From Macrocystis pyrifera (taxonomy: Eukaryota; Sar; Phaeophyceae; Laminariales; Laminariaceae): a stretch of DNA of 64,000 nucleotides. Position 1 is the first letter of the stretch, and every line of letters begins with the position of its first letter. Location: contig JASSKH010000027.1 of assembly GCA_031763025.1 (NCBI GenBank), forward strand, positions 9,174,241 through 9,238,240, in the 5' to 3' direction. Under the pieces are notes generated by a model. The model did not search any database. It saw nothing but the letters and a program-made list of their open reading frames with translations, and was not told the DNA's origin. Below are positions 14,401 through 50,499 of the stretch, one piece after another. Position numbers and translations under genes: made by a program.

Positions 14401-16850
14401 ACGCCGGCTTCGAACGAGAATCATCATCATGCTACAGCAGGTATTAATAGTAATTGGAGGTGTGTACAAGTATGATACCTGGTACTCGCGTGTATCGAAT
14501 AATACATATTAATAGTGTGGAAACAACAAGGCACCTACCATGTATCATCGAGTTAGTTCCCGATTAACGGAGTATTTCTTCTCCGACCATCGGAGCATTA
14601 TTACAGTAGTACTTGTCACTACATAAAAAAACTCGTACCAGCAGTAGAAAACCACAAAACGGCCGTACCATGTACTCTGTACCTGGTACTACTGTACACG
14701 TAGATAGAGTCGGTAACGAGCAAGAGAATTCCTCCTTTCGGAGGGGGATTTGAACTCACGAAATTGACCTTTCATTTCTACCATGAGCGTTCAGTTGGCA
14801 CAGCAGGGGTGCCATCGTTTTTCAGCGATCCATTCCAAAACGGGAAGGTTAAGGCTGTTAATACCGAACGAACACATTTTCGGAAATATCTGGTCGAGAG
14901 AGAACCTTCCCAAAATATAATGCTCGAGTTGTAGCACCCTTGCCGTGCTCGAGAAAACCAGCGCCGAAAAACGACCGCACTCTTTACTACTACTATTAAT
15001 AGTACACAGAGTCAAGTAGATTTGTTATTTCCCTGTTTTTCTTTGGTTTACCAGTTATTCGTTTTTTCTCTACTATAAATAGTTCAACGCATACGGATTG
15101 CTATTAATAGATTGTTCATGCCGTCCCTGTCGTATCCAGTACGACATGGCAAAGCATTGTCTACTACAGCAGTCAGTGCTTACTGCGTTACAATGTGATC
15201 TATCTTGTGTCGTGGTTTTGTGACCACAGCAGCAGAAGGGCTGGGCACTGACTTAGTCAGTAGCGATTGTACCGCCGTCAACGTCAATCAGTATACTGGA
15301 CTGCATCACTATCGCTCGGCCAGTGCCCCCCCTCTGGTCGGTGAGGGGGGGGCGCTAGAGGCGCTACCGGAGTAAAAAAAGAAAAGCGTTTCGGCTTAAT
15401 TTCCCATACAAGTCGGGAGCTCAAAACTCCTTTGGCCGGGAGAAATTGCGGTGTTCGACCCAGAACAACGCATGCAATGTGTGGCGATCATGCCACGAAT
15501 TTCTTCTCTCTTCCCGAAACGCAGTTAATTGGTTCCGTGCTGAAGTATGGTACCCTTGTGCGTCTGCTTCTGGGACGTGAGCAAGAAAAAAACTACTGGT
15601 GAATATATTGCAGGGGACAATCAGTGGAATACTACTGCCAGTACATACATACTCTGTACCAGTGCCCAGCCCTAGGTCACAGAGCTTGTAGGTAGCTCTC
15701 TATTAATAACAGGACTGGAGAATCGGCACCGACACTTATTTTATTTTTTTTTTTTTTTTATTTTTTTTCATCATCACTTTTACTTTCCAGCCCACTCGTA
15801 GGAGGTTTTACCCTCGACGATCTTCTGGACAAGCCGTGGTCACAGGTGTCGTCCCTTCTCCCCCCCCGGTACGTGCCTTTAGTTTTTATCGCGCATAGGG
15901 TTCATTCCCACTGCTCGTCGATTTTCATCGAATGTACAGCTAACTCACGCTCTCGCGCTTTCCGCTAATCAATTTTATGCAAGAAAAAGTCCCTATGAGC
16001 ATGCACTCGGTGAGACTCGAACTCACGAAATTGATCTTGATAGGCTCGCGGACCACCTACCAAGCCACCGGGGACGCCGGCATACACTGGGTGTGCACGT
16101 ATAGAAATAACGGTTTAAGTTGAAAGACACAGACACCAGGTTGCTGGCCATGCTTGTTTGCGATACATTCCTCGCCCAAACCTTGCGATTTCGAAATATA
16201 CTTCTACCAACCAATAATTTGTCATTTGTCATTTTAGAACTTATTACTCGTACAAACAGCAGTATGTACCAGTACGTACGAAGTGTGGCGTATTGGAGCT
16301 GAGGGGTCGCGTCCGGTAATCCAACCAACTTGCCCCGTCTCCTGCTACATTCCTGCGTAGACTGCTGTAGAATTAAAAGTTCGAATTTCAATTTTCGCAC
16401 ATATTTACGAATCCCTGGTATGTTGTACGTACGTAAATACCTGGTTTCCATCATTTGTAGGGCTATGAATCAGAGCGAAAGTACGACTGAAAACAAACGT
16501 GTTTCGGCGAAGCCGATTAATCTAATATATCAGCCGGCGTCCCCGGTGGCTTGGTAGGTGGTCCGCGTGCCTGTCAAGATCAATTTCGTGGGTTCAAGCC
16601 TCACCGAGCGCATGCTCATAGGGACTTTTTCTCGCATAAAAAAATGATAAGCGGAAAGCGCGAAAGCGTGACTTGGCTACATTCGATGAAAATCGATGAG
16701 CAATGGGAATGCTGAACCCTAAGCGCGACAAAAAATAAAGGCACGTAGCGGGGGGGGGGAGGGACGACAACTGCTGTGACCACGGCTTGTCCAGAAGATC
16801 GTCGAGGGTAAAACCTCCTACGAGTGGGCTGGAAAGTAAAAGTGATGAAG

Positions 16851-16881
<31 letters not shown>

Positions 16882-19800
16882 ATATATCGAACTCGCTTGA
16901 ATTTGAAATCGAAAAAAGAGCGAAACGAGACCCCATTCCCCCCCCCCCCCCCCCGCGCGGCTGGTTTAAGGGGGGCAATGTATACGGGGAAATCACGTTT
17001 TGAGCACATATAATATAAACAGAATACGAGAGTACTGCTGTATCGCAAAGCAGTCCTGTACAGGTAAGCAATTTTTGCAATTCCGATGTCGATAGAATCG
17101 GATGAATCGGTCAGCTATTAATATGAACATCAATTCTTGCAATTCCGATGTTGATAGAATCGGATGAATCGGTCGACATTCAACGCCATACCCTACGCAA
17201 CGATTGTGATATACCTGGTACAGGAGGCGTATGAATATAAAAGGTTTTAGCGTAGCTGCAATGCCTTGGGAACAAACCAGTCAGATTGCAAGTGGTTTGT
17301 CCTCCAAACGGGACTGCAGTCCTAACAGAGTTACGAGGCGACTACCTTGCGATATCATATGTGTACCAGAAATAATGCGCGCGTTCTATAGAGGGGGTAT
17401 TCATAGTCCACTAATGTTTCGCGTTTCGCCTCTCTCACGAGCCACAACGCTCTTGATGGTTCCATGGGGTTTGGCCGGCTGTGCTGCCAATGTATCATAC
17501 GAGAAACACGCACTATTAATAATAATTGATGCTGTATCTCTCAACACAGGCAATCATAAATTATACTTGAAGCAATCAATGGGCAATGGGAACCGAAAAA
17601 GCAATGGGTGATGAGCTAACCAGGCACAAAGGTGGTACCGGCAAGATACCCCCGGTACAAAGCGTTTCAATGGTCGATCACGCTCTCAAGAACCCTTTTG
17701 GGATTTCGGCAATTTTTCATTCTCCAACTATGAATACATGATACAAACCAAGTTCTACTTTGGGCCCAGAACGGGGGTGGGCGCAGTTCTTGTTGGTACA
17801 CACGTTGTACGAGCTACCAGGTACAAGGCAAGGGTTTCCGTGTTCCGTAGGCCGTACTCGTAGAGTACACAACCCCATTTTAACCTTTTTAGTACCGCAG
17901 TCCCGTTTTGGGGACAAATCAATTGGAATTAGACTGGTTTGTCCCCAAATCGGGACTGAAGTACTAAAGGGGTTAAATATACTGCTGTAAAGAAAACTCG
18001 CCGAAAGCTATGATACAATATATATATATATATATTACGAACCAACTAATGACTCGAAATTCGTGACGACCTTAAACACCCGATGCAGGAGACGGAGACT
18101 TACCAGATGTTGCGTTACAACTCTGGTGCTTGATAATCAATATCGTAACTCACTCCTGTTGTTGTACTGCTGCTGTCAGAACGTATTCTATGTACGAGTA
18201 GCCTAATAAAAATGCCGGATGAGTACTCGTAGGAAATAATATCAATGGATAGGGAGGACCTGCTTCCTGCTGGGGAGTTACTATTTATAATGGGTTTGGG
18301 ATCTATACATACTGCATAATGGGACGAAAAGCTTATCAGTACTGCCGTATTATACACTGCTCGTACCTACTATCTGTAAAGGTATTTTGCTCCACCTACA
18401 GATTCTGAAGTATAAGGTACATCTGATATAGTATGTATGATGCGAGATGAGCCCAAACACGAAAACTCGTGCGTAGACAGACCGACAGAGCTCATGACTC
18501 ATGCTACGAAAAGAAGGGAGAAGGTAGGTACGATTGGTCGGGTTTTTTTTGTCATCACGTCATCACCAACATGCCAACATGAAATTTGCAATGCTTCGTG
18601 TGACCGTTCTTCGTCTTCATATACCCGAGGGTATATACCGGTACATACCTGGTACCTGATGAAGGAGCACAGGAGCACTGCTGTAGACGACTCTCTCACA
18701 AACGAAGCTTGTTTTTATTATTGTTTTGTTTTGTTTGGGTTCATTGTTCTCTCGGTGTTTTTAGGTTGCTCGCGTATCATACAAACTACTTGTATGTACA
18801 GATACTAGTAGCAAGTAGTATCATACCTCTCGTAACCAAGTACGATGACATGGCATTGCACTGCTGTCTACTCTGCTTATTTTTTACAGCACAAAAATGA
18901 TAATGATAGTATCTCTTGTGTCGTAGTTTTGCGACCACAGAGCTTTAAATCTCTGGAGGATTGAATAATTGGTTGTGTTGGATGTCGACGGGGAAAAAAG
19001 AAAAAAAGCCACACGACATCCGTTGTATGTGTGTGTATGGGTGGCGTTCAATGGAACGGGATTGGGGGGGGCCAACGGTCCTACGGAACCGCGGTTGGGG
19101 TTGACGAAAGCAGGAAGGAGCCGGCAGACAATGAGGGTAGCGAGGTACCAGACCGACCACTGAATAGTTGGTTGAACCTGTCTATGCTACGTTTGACTCG
19201 TACAACAAACTTCTGCGGCTGCCTACTGCTGTAGGTAGGAATAAAGAATCGGCAGGCGACACAGGAGACGGGTAGAAATAACGGTTTAATGTGGACGATG
19301 GCATGGCATTGCGCTGTCTCCTCGGCTTGCGAGTATAAACAGCAGTGCTGCATTGCGATCCATCATGTCTGTGTCGTAAATTTTGTGACCACACACGCGT
19401 AGCTTTCATCTCTCTAGGGTGACGAATCAGCACGGACACTGCTGGGTGTGCTGGATGTCCACGAGTAGAAGACCGGTTTGATGTGAAGAACACACACATA
19501 CGTCTAAGTATCTGACACGCACATACCAGGTACCCGAGGGGAATATTTACCCTCTGGTACCTACCTATCTATACGTTCCAGTTTTTGGAGGCTGTTCTGT
19601 GACTACAGACTCAATCATATATTTTGGAATGAGATACCTGGTACGTATTAATGTGAGAACAACAACTTCTGCTGTAGAGAGTAGTCTATCTCGAGTATAT
19701 ACTGGTATAGAGTTGAGGGGCGGAATAGAGAGCAGGAAATAGACACAAATCACAACTATCTTACCCAAACGTCAACCTTTGTGAGTACTGCTGTAGTGAG

Positions 19801-21827
19801 GTGGCGAGGCGGGAGGAAGCAAGCACCGGGACGAGTGACGAACGACGCCGTGCGTCATACACGGCCCGGTCGGGCTTTCCCATTAATAGTAATATTAATA
19901 AATAGTAGCAAATCGCTTTAAAAAAGAGCGAACAACCCTGGACACGCTACGAGTGACTGCTGATTGTACAGCATCAGCAAAAGCAGCATATCATCCGTCA
20001 TAGCCCAAGACCTGTTTGCCAGAGGCAACTACGCAACCTCACGTTGGCAGATGAGACGATAAAGACAGACAGGATGGCCGATACCATAAACGATAGAAAC
20101 AAATCGTCACTGCTGGCGCTGGTGATATATATAACAGGTACAGCAGTACCAGATATCGTTCTCTGTCGTCTGTCGAGCGACGTTCTCTGTCGTCTGTCGA
20201 GGTCGGATTTCGCAATCGTCACTATTGATAGACAATAAATAGGCTTGTCTCTGCTATTTACTTGTACGTGATACGAGCTCGGACGCACCGGGAAGGGCTT
20301 GACCTGTGTGGAGATTGCGTGGTCCTATGACCCAAGACCAAAGAGAAAAGGGGAGAGAGAAGCCTTATATACTAATATTAATACTACTGCAGAGTACCCA
20401 CATACCAGGTGGATTGGAGCTCTACACCAGTTATTACGTAATACACTGAGATGGTAAGTAACCGCCGTGGCACTATTAATATTAATACTGCCATAATATT
20501 ACTACTATTAATACTATTATTAATAATATTAATACCAGGTACCAATATATGTGTGCCGGTACTCTTTTATAGGGTGACGTAATAATGGTACCTGGTAATA
20601 TGCATGTACGTAAACGTAACGCTACTATTAATACTTAGCGTACGAGGTATATTATGCATGTACTTGTACATGCGAGCGTCCGTCTTGTGTCCGATCACGT
20701 GGGCAGGGTGGGCATTCATTGGGTACTGGTGCAACTATGCGGTACATACATATACTGCTGCATAAAAACTGGCATGTATGTCGGTCGTACCAGTACATAT
20801 TACAGTAGTAATATTAGCATTACAACAAGCCTGGGTGTGAGGGGCAAGTAGTTTTGCCTCGTATCAACCCTTTCAGGACCGCAGTCCCGTTTTGGGTACA
20901 AAATACTTGGAATTAGAGTGGTTTGTCCCAAAAACGGGACTGCAGTACTAAAAGGGGTTTTACGTCAAAAGCTTCGCTTGGAAAGTCGAGAGAGGCGGCG
21001 GCAGCGCGGGGGGGGGGGGATGGCATATCACAGCATGCGAGAACGCTGTACGGCGGTGTAGAGCCTCGACCCGAACGCACACGCTGCGGTACAGCCGTCA
21101 CCACTAATATACTCGAATGTACTACAGGTACAAACTATTAATTAAAAAGTCGTGCTGAAACAGCAGTAAGCTGGTACCTGGTACTCGACTCGTAGTGCTC
21201 GTAAAGAAAGGTATGCAGGATGCAAGTATGCAGATTGCAGATGCAGATGTTGGAATAAGACCATTCCGATACTCGTTGGACTTGGCACTGCCCTGCTATA
21301 TATGCATGTATATGTATGTATGTGGTAGAGCAGCCGCCCAAGCATGCAAAGCCGAACGGACAAACTACAGCAAGGGTCAACTGAGTCGCTCGCTGACTCG
21401 GCCTGCGTGGGACGGCCAGGCGCCCGAAATACCGGAGCAGACATGGGGGACGCGAAGGCTCGGCGCAACACGAACGCACAGTTTACGTAGATACACTAAA
21501 ACGTAGTCAAATACCCAGAGATCTGATGGTACAAAAGACATTATCCTGGATACGATGACACGATGACCCTACTCCCCTACTCGTACGTACTGACGACCCA
21601 CAGAAAAATGTGATGGAAAAAAAAAAAAAAAACACCAAAAATAAAGAGAGCAAGTGAAATCGATACCAGGTACAGAGTGCAGCAGCAACAAGTATAGTCG
21701 AAGCAGGTATTAATATTAATAGTAGAGGTTCTTCCTCTATATTAGGTGACCTCACCTTGAGAACGAAGTATCGTTCTTTCCACAACACCAGGCATTTCTT
21801 GTGAAGGGATCCGTACACGAACACCAT
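748..21827 (-). CDS. PH-domain MAP kinase gene, long introns, 3' part off window (gene span)
   Basis: Span of a split gene read right to left, from the ATG at 21827. Recognised exons are 21756-21827, 5517-5667, 2214-2354, 1360-1443 and 748-915. Joined, they give a PH domain (start, middle/C-terminal strands, C-terminal helix) and then a MAP kinase N-lobe with glycine loop, VAVKK lysine and the AKR..REI..LR helix. Known of the family: MAP kinases phosphorylate Ser/Thr-Pro sites in cytosolic and nuclear signalling, and PH domains bind phosphoinositides or proteins. A PH domain ahead of a MAP kinase suggests membrane recruitment (inference). About 15-25 residues between the first two PH exons are not found, probably one small exon inside 5.7-21.7 kb. 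The HRD, DFG and TxY segments must lie left of position 1. Coding fraction is about 3 percent; the rest is intron packed with repeats. Confidence 0.75.
1141..1215. repeat. GAGAAG-type microsatellite
   Basis: Purine-only GAGAAGGAG repeats on the plus strand, hence a pyrimidine tract in gene sense, inside the intron between the two kinase exons. Confidence 0.8.
1360..1443 (-). CDS. MAP kinase exon: glycine-rich loop and VAVKK lysine
   Basis: 28 codons, phase 0 at both ends (acceptor GGACAG, donor AAG|GTGTCA). The peptide carries the kinase nucleotide-binding loop IGSGGYGVVVSAVD and the ATP-anchoring lysine in VAVKK. MAP kinases usually have GEGAYG here, so GSGGYG is a slight variant with the key glycines kept. 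On the coding strand the donor is followed almost at once by a T18 run, an unusual start to an intron. Confidence 0.88.
1786..2038. repeat. AAT trinucleotide microsatellite
   Basis: About 250 bases of nearly pure TAA/AAT repeats with short A-rich interruptions. The apparent poly-Tyr/Ile/Leu reading frames across it are artefacts. Confidence 0.95.
2214..2354 (-). CDS. PH-MAP kinase exon: PH C-terminal helix and linker
   Basis: 47 codons in phase 0, acceptor CAAAG and donor ATG|GTGAGC. It begins WVNALETLI, the tryptophan-anchored helix that closes every PH domain, continues with a Lys/Glu-rich stretch (KNEKEKLSKQ) and then a linker rich in W, F and acidic residues. The next exon opens the kinase fold, so this exon is the hinge between the two domains. 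The intron downstream contains the long AAT-type microsatellite at 1786-2038. Confidence 0.8.
3272..3380 (+). mobile_element. 5'-truncated LINE 3' end between two C runs
   Basis: Starts at the end of a C run (CCCCGCCCC) and continues with GTCTCGAAAGGGATGCGTGG...AATGAGTACG, the terminal sequence of the LINE arrayed at 56-64 kb, then enters a second long C run. It is only about 80 bases of LINE sequence. See the poly(C) finding. Confidence 0.75.
3524..3631 (+). mobile_element. MITE-1 copy (105-bp family)
   Basis: Terminal inverted repeats TTACGGTGGTCC / GGTCCCCCGTAA with the family interior (AATAGGACC, ACACAAAACC, TTTCCCTA). No coding capacity. Confidence 0.8.
4800..4990 (+). repeat. Dispersed repeat with AAGGCAGGCACACACAACG core
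   Basis: GGAGCCGATTTTGT...CATGCCTTAAGG...ACACAACGAAAA is shared with 12700-12810, and the GACGCATCGCTCGGCGTTTG end is shared with 34310-34335. Inside, a unit of about 33 bases (ATCTCGTCGAGATACTCCCA) is repeated three times. Class unknown. Confidence 0.6.
5304..5409 (+). mobile_element. MITE-1 copy (105-bp family)
   Basis: Ends CTACGGGGGACCATAG / CTATGGTCCCCCGTAG, flanked by TA on each side. Lies 108 bases left of the 5517-5667 exon, within the intron. Confidence 0.88.
5517..5667 (-). CDS. PH-MAP kinase exon: central and C-terminal PH strands
   Basis: About 50 codons, ending at a perfect donor (GAC|GTGAGT). The segment DGFVLTAPGRVTKLRAPSEQ matches the usual last PH strands (F-x-L-T-x-P-x-R-x-Y-x-L-x-A-x-S-E), and the following exon supplies the W of the C-terminal helix, so the junction reads ..EEQD|WVNALETL. 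The acceptor used here (TTCAG, ending at 5668) leaves one extra base at the 5' side, implying phase 2. An acceptor a few codons further in would restore phase 0, so the left border of the exon is uncertain by up to 20 bases. Confidence 0.7.
5697..6265. repeat. Three tandem units of about 230 bp
   Basis: Three diverged units starting near 5697, 5915 and 6155. Each contains GACCGAC...CCAATCC.CAG.C, a C/G-rich GACGGACAG stretch, GCATG.GAGG.GTGCAGA and a GGGTT-rich tail (GGTTCGGGTTGGG, TTTGGGTTTGGG). The tails resemble degenerate telomere-like G-rich repeats but are not a regular telomere unit. Confidence 0.6.
6270..9350. other. Intron of the MAP kinase gene, little recognised
   Basis: No convincing exon. 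A GC-rich island at 6900-7300 has a minus-strand open frame (TAEEAIALGMSLVAGAA then a stop after WFCEA) and overlapping frames in both strands; none has clear splice borders. A short plus-strand frame at about 8205-8330 ends in a stop. Either could be a decayed gene or mobile-element piece. A weak MITE-2-like remnant is at 7811-7905. Confidence 0.35.
9352..9585 (+). repeat. Dispersed 230-bp repeat X, full copy
   Basis: Begins near GCCGTGCATGTCGTATCCAG, then the CTGTGGCGTAGTTTTGTGAC block, the GGATTGAAGAATCGGCACGG block and ends AAGAACGGTTTAATGTGAA. At least nine related copies lie in the window in both orientations. No coding capacity; class unknown. The hAT-like element at 9594 is inserted at its right end. 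Confidence 0.8.
9640..9985. repeat. Left subterminal array of CGGTACGTTCGGT motifs
   Basis: Repeated palindromic blocks (ACCGAGAATTTCGGTACGTT and variants, period about 40-50 bases) inside the hAT-like element; 9715-9900 is nearly identical to 10605-10795. Open frames rich in R, Y, T and V across it are repeat artefacts. Confidence 0.85.
10530..10850. repeat. Right subterminal array of CGGTACGTTCGGT motifs
   Basis: Same motif as the left array and, over most of its length, nearly base-for-base the same sequence in direct orientation, indicating a recent internal duplication or gene conversion within the element. Confidence 0.85.
11207..11400 (-). repeat. Repeat X copy with internal TA-TTAA-TA insertion
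   Basis: Reverse copy: AAACCGTTCTTTCT, CCAGCACAACCAGTGTCGG, TTCTTCAATCCTGG, CTGGTCACAAAACTACGCC. At 11342-11349 it reads AGAGATATTAATACTACG where the copy at 45352 reads AGAGATACTACC: a six-base addition creating TA-TTAA-TA. Confidence 0.8.
11467..11820 (-). mobile_element. SINE-1 copy (tRNA-headed, poly(A) tail)
   Basis: Read on the minus strand: tRNA-like head with B box (GAGTTCGAGTCTCACCGAG), a body of about 250 bases ending AAAGTAAAAGTGATGAGG, then a tail seen as a T run at 11467-11498 on the plus strand. The 5' tip differs from the other copies. Confidence 0.85.
12690..12815 (+). repeat. Dispersed repeat related to 4800-4990
   Basis: GGAGCCGATTTTGTACAAAG, CATGTCTTAAGGGGGGC, ACACAACGAAAATGG and GCATCGCTCGGCGTCT match the copy at 4.8 kb. 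A G run follows at 12868-12883. Confidence 0.6.
12816..14066. other. Intron of the MAP kinase gene, little recognised
   Basis: No secure exon. Opposed open frames of 60-180 codons overlap at 13.1-13.9 kb; one minus-strand frame (13373-13579, starting MTDIGLKYSSDD) looks somewhat protein-like and is on the same strand as the host gene, but it has no good splice borders. TACCAGGTATTAATAC at 13263-13278 joins two of the scattered short motifs. Confidence 0.35.
14086..14405 (-). mobile_element. SINE-1 copy with perfect 19-bp TSD
   Basis: A 320-bp element with poly(A) tail at its left edge (T run on the plus strand) and tRNA-like 5' head GGCGTCCCCGG at the right. The flanking 19-mer ggcttcgaacgagaatcat occurs at 14067-14085 and again at 14406-14424. 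This fixes both ends and shows LINE-type target-primed insertion. Head: A-box-like TGTCTTGGTGGGTGG, B box GGGTTCGAGCC; body of about 245 bases. Confidence 0.95.
15117..15260 (+). repeat. Repeat X copy, partial
   Basis: Shares GTCGTATCCAGTACGA, GCATTGTCTACT and GTCGTGGTTTTGTGACCACA with the family, then diverges before the GAAGAATCGG block. An ACAGCAGT octamer interrupts the segment that reads GTCTACTCTACTTACTGC elsewhere. Confidence 0.65.
15705..16130 (+). repeat. Repeat X copy split by a SINE
   Basis: GACTGGAGAATCGGCACCGACACT (15712-15740) and CACTGGGTGTGC...AAATAACGGTTTAAGTTGAA (16085-16125) are the two halves of one repeat X copy; the SINE-1 element at 15741-16078 lies between them. The imperfect shared GGCA..ACACT at the junctions is probably an eroded target duplication. 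Confidence 0.75.
15741..16078 (-). mobile_element. SINE-1 copy nested in repeat X
   Basis: Same structure as the copy at 14086-14405: T-rich tail at the left, body TTTACTTTCCAGCCCACTCG, tRNA-like head ending GGGGACGCC at the right. Inserted inside repeat X, so younger than that copy. Confidence 0.88.
16536..16878 (+). mobile_element. SINE-1 copy, opposite orientation
   Basis: Plus-strand copy reading GGCGTCCCCGGTGGCTTGG, A box TGGCTTGGTAGG, B box GGGTTCAAGCC, body, then an A run to 16878. It forms an inverted pair with the copy at 15741-16078, separated by about 460 bases. At 16770 it carries ACTGCTGTGACC where other copies read CCTGTGACC. Confidence 0.9.
17876..17978. mobile_element. MITE-2 copy (GCAGTCCCG inverted repeats)
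   Basis: Long inverted repeats AACCTTTTTAGTACCGCAGT / ACTGAAGTACTAAAGGGGTT separated by GGAATTAGACTGG. About 100 bases, no coding capacity. Related copies are at 20865, 31257, 40970, 43764 and 50048. Confidence 0.85.
18838..19012 (+). repeat. Repeat X copy, partial
   Basis: GATGACATGGCATTGC, CTCTTGTGTCGTAGTTTTGC, GGAGGATTGAATAATTGG and GTGTTGGATGTCGACGGG are recognisable. A CTGCTGT segment at 18858 interrupts the family sequence TTGCATTGTCTAC. Confidence 0.75.
19240..19500 (+). repeat. Repeat X, two overlapping partial copies
   Basis: GAATCGGCAGGCGACAC...ATAACGGTTTAATGTGG followed by GGCATGGCATTGCGCTG, CTGTGTCGTAAATTTTGTGAC, GAATCAGCACGGACACTG and ACCGGTTTGATGTGAAGAAC. Looks like one copy partly inserted in or fused to another. 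Confidence 0.7.
19501..20860. other. Intron with dense TATTAATA and TACCAGGTA motifs
   Basis: No exon seen. Between 20370 and 20640 TATTAATA-type sequences occur almost every 30 bases, with TACCAGGTACC at 20534 and TACCTGGTAATA at 20589. A GACGACAGAGAACG repeat lies around 20160-20200. Confidence 0.5.
20865..20960. mobile_element. MITE-2 copy
   Basis: AACCCTTTCAGGACCGCAGT at the left and ACTGCAGTACTAAAAGGGGT at the right are inverted repeats; interior TACTTGGAATTAGAGTGG as in the other copies. Confidence 0.88.
21756..21827 (-). CDS. Exon 1 of PH-MAP kinase gene: PH domain strands 1-2
   Basis: 24 codons from ATG at 21827 to a clean donor (CAAG|GTGAGG) in phase 0. The ATG sits in a GCCGCCACG context and an in-frame TGA lies just upstream, so this is a likely first exon. 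The peptide starts with MVFVYGSLHKK and ends KERYFVLK, the classic opening of a PH domain (G-x-L-x-K, then W-x-x-R-Y-F-V-L). The domain cannot fold from this piece alone; its later strands match the exon at 5517-5667, 16 kb away on the same strand. An alternative is a separate PH gene whose other exons are lost. Confidence 0.72.
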
Positions 21828-22572
21828 CGTGGCGGCAGGGACCACTCAGCGGGGCAAGTCTCCAACAACCCCCTTATTCTCCTCCCTCTCCGAGAGGTTG
21901 CCCCAAGTCCCTCAATGATGAAGGTCGAATCGTTCGTATTTTCGTGTGTTTCGATTCTCCTCCTCCTTTCTCCTGATATTTTTTTCCGTCCCACGGCCAG
22001 ACGGGACAACCACTAGCCCACGAAGATTTCCCTCCCCCTCGCCCTTTCCCTCCCCTTTCTAGCCACGCAGTGCTGGGCCCCCTCCAGCCCCGACGCAAGC
22101 AGGGGTCGCCTGTTTGTCTGCCTAAAAAACACTGGAGAGGAGCAGCGACTGCTGTTGCAGCCAGCCGTGCAGCCTGTGAGACCTCGCGTAGGACCCCAAG
22201 GCAGTACTGTCACGCTATGAAGCCAGGGTATATGCACACTGGCAGGGCCCGCAAGGAAGCTATAAGGGTTCCCTGCTTCGGCCGAGCCACGAACACGCCT
22301 TGCCCTCTCGAGTAGTTATCTCGTGCTTACGGGTTTGCCCTTCGGAGCTCCTCCTTGCTCCGAGTAATCACTTGTCAAATCAGAGATCGCGAAAGTTCGG
22401 TTCTGCCTTGCAGCATGTCCCACACCTCATCGCAGAGTAGGAGATCACCAGAGCAGCCAGCGGCGAAACAAAACCAAAAAGCCAAAAAAAAAAAAAAAAA
22501 AAGGGTCCCAAATTTCGCCCAAAATAAAAACGCCTCCTGCCTAGCTCGGCGCGTAAAACGGCTCCACGGAAA
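21828..22572. promoter_or_regulatory. Probable bidirectional promoter between the two divergent genes
   Basis: 745 bases between the inferred ATG codons of the minus-strand PH-MAP kinase gene and the plus-strand gene. More GC- and pyrimidine-rich than the introns (CTCCTCCCTCTCCGAGAGG, CCTCCCCCTCGCCCTTTCC), with an A19 run at about 22484-22502. I see no confident TATA box. Assignment rests only on the divergent gene starts. Confidence 0.45.
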
Positions 22573-50040
<27,468 letters not shown>

Positions 50041-50047
50041 GTACACC

Positions 50048-50132
50048 CAGAGCCGGTCCCATTTCGGGTACAAACCACTCTAATACTAAGTAGTTTATCC
50101 CCCAAAACGGGCTGCAGTCCGAAAAGGGATAC
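50048..50132. mobile_element. MITE-2 copy, eroded
   Basis: CCGGTCCCATTTCGGGTACA at the left and AACGGGCTGCAGTCCGAAAA at the right. Starts beside the exon 10 donor. Confidence 0.65.
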
Positions 50133-50231
50133 CGGTCTATTGCGGGGAACAATAGTAACCAGAAAATGCACGATGGACCTAAACACCACATGCTCCCCCC
50201 ATGTTAAAAAATGTGAAGGTGTTACGTACTG

Positions 50232-50490
50232 AACTGCAGGGGTAAAAGATGGACCAATTACTCAGCCCAGGGTAATCCTTATAACACATTTCCCCCCCCT
50301 CTGAACGGCGGAATCTTTGGGGCGTCGGCACCGTATACGGCCGTACGCTGACCTACCCGCTTTGTTTCAATGCCTGGGGAACCAGGGAGGTATGTTTTTA
50401 GGGACGCACGCGCAGGCGTTTCTATAAAAGAAACGTTCGAAGTGAGACCCGAACCCGTGTCCTCGACGATGTCAAAGGTGATGGTAGTAC
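50232..50490 (-). mobile_element. SINE-2 copy, reverse
   Basis: B box complement GACCCGAACCCGTGT (50447), AAACGCCTGCGCGTGCG complement, CTTTGTTTCAATGCCTGGGG, CCCCTCTGAACGGCGGAATC; the other end is TTACTCAGCCCAGGGTAATC. A-box part lost. Confidence 0.8.
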
Positions 50491-50499
50491 ATGTTGTCT

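Noticed and set aside
14700..14800. tRNA-like B box near 14750 (GATTTGAACTCACG)
   Set aside because: Matches only the SINE-1 head region; no cloverleaf or A box, so a fragment and not a tRNA gene.
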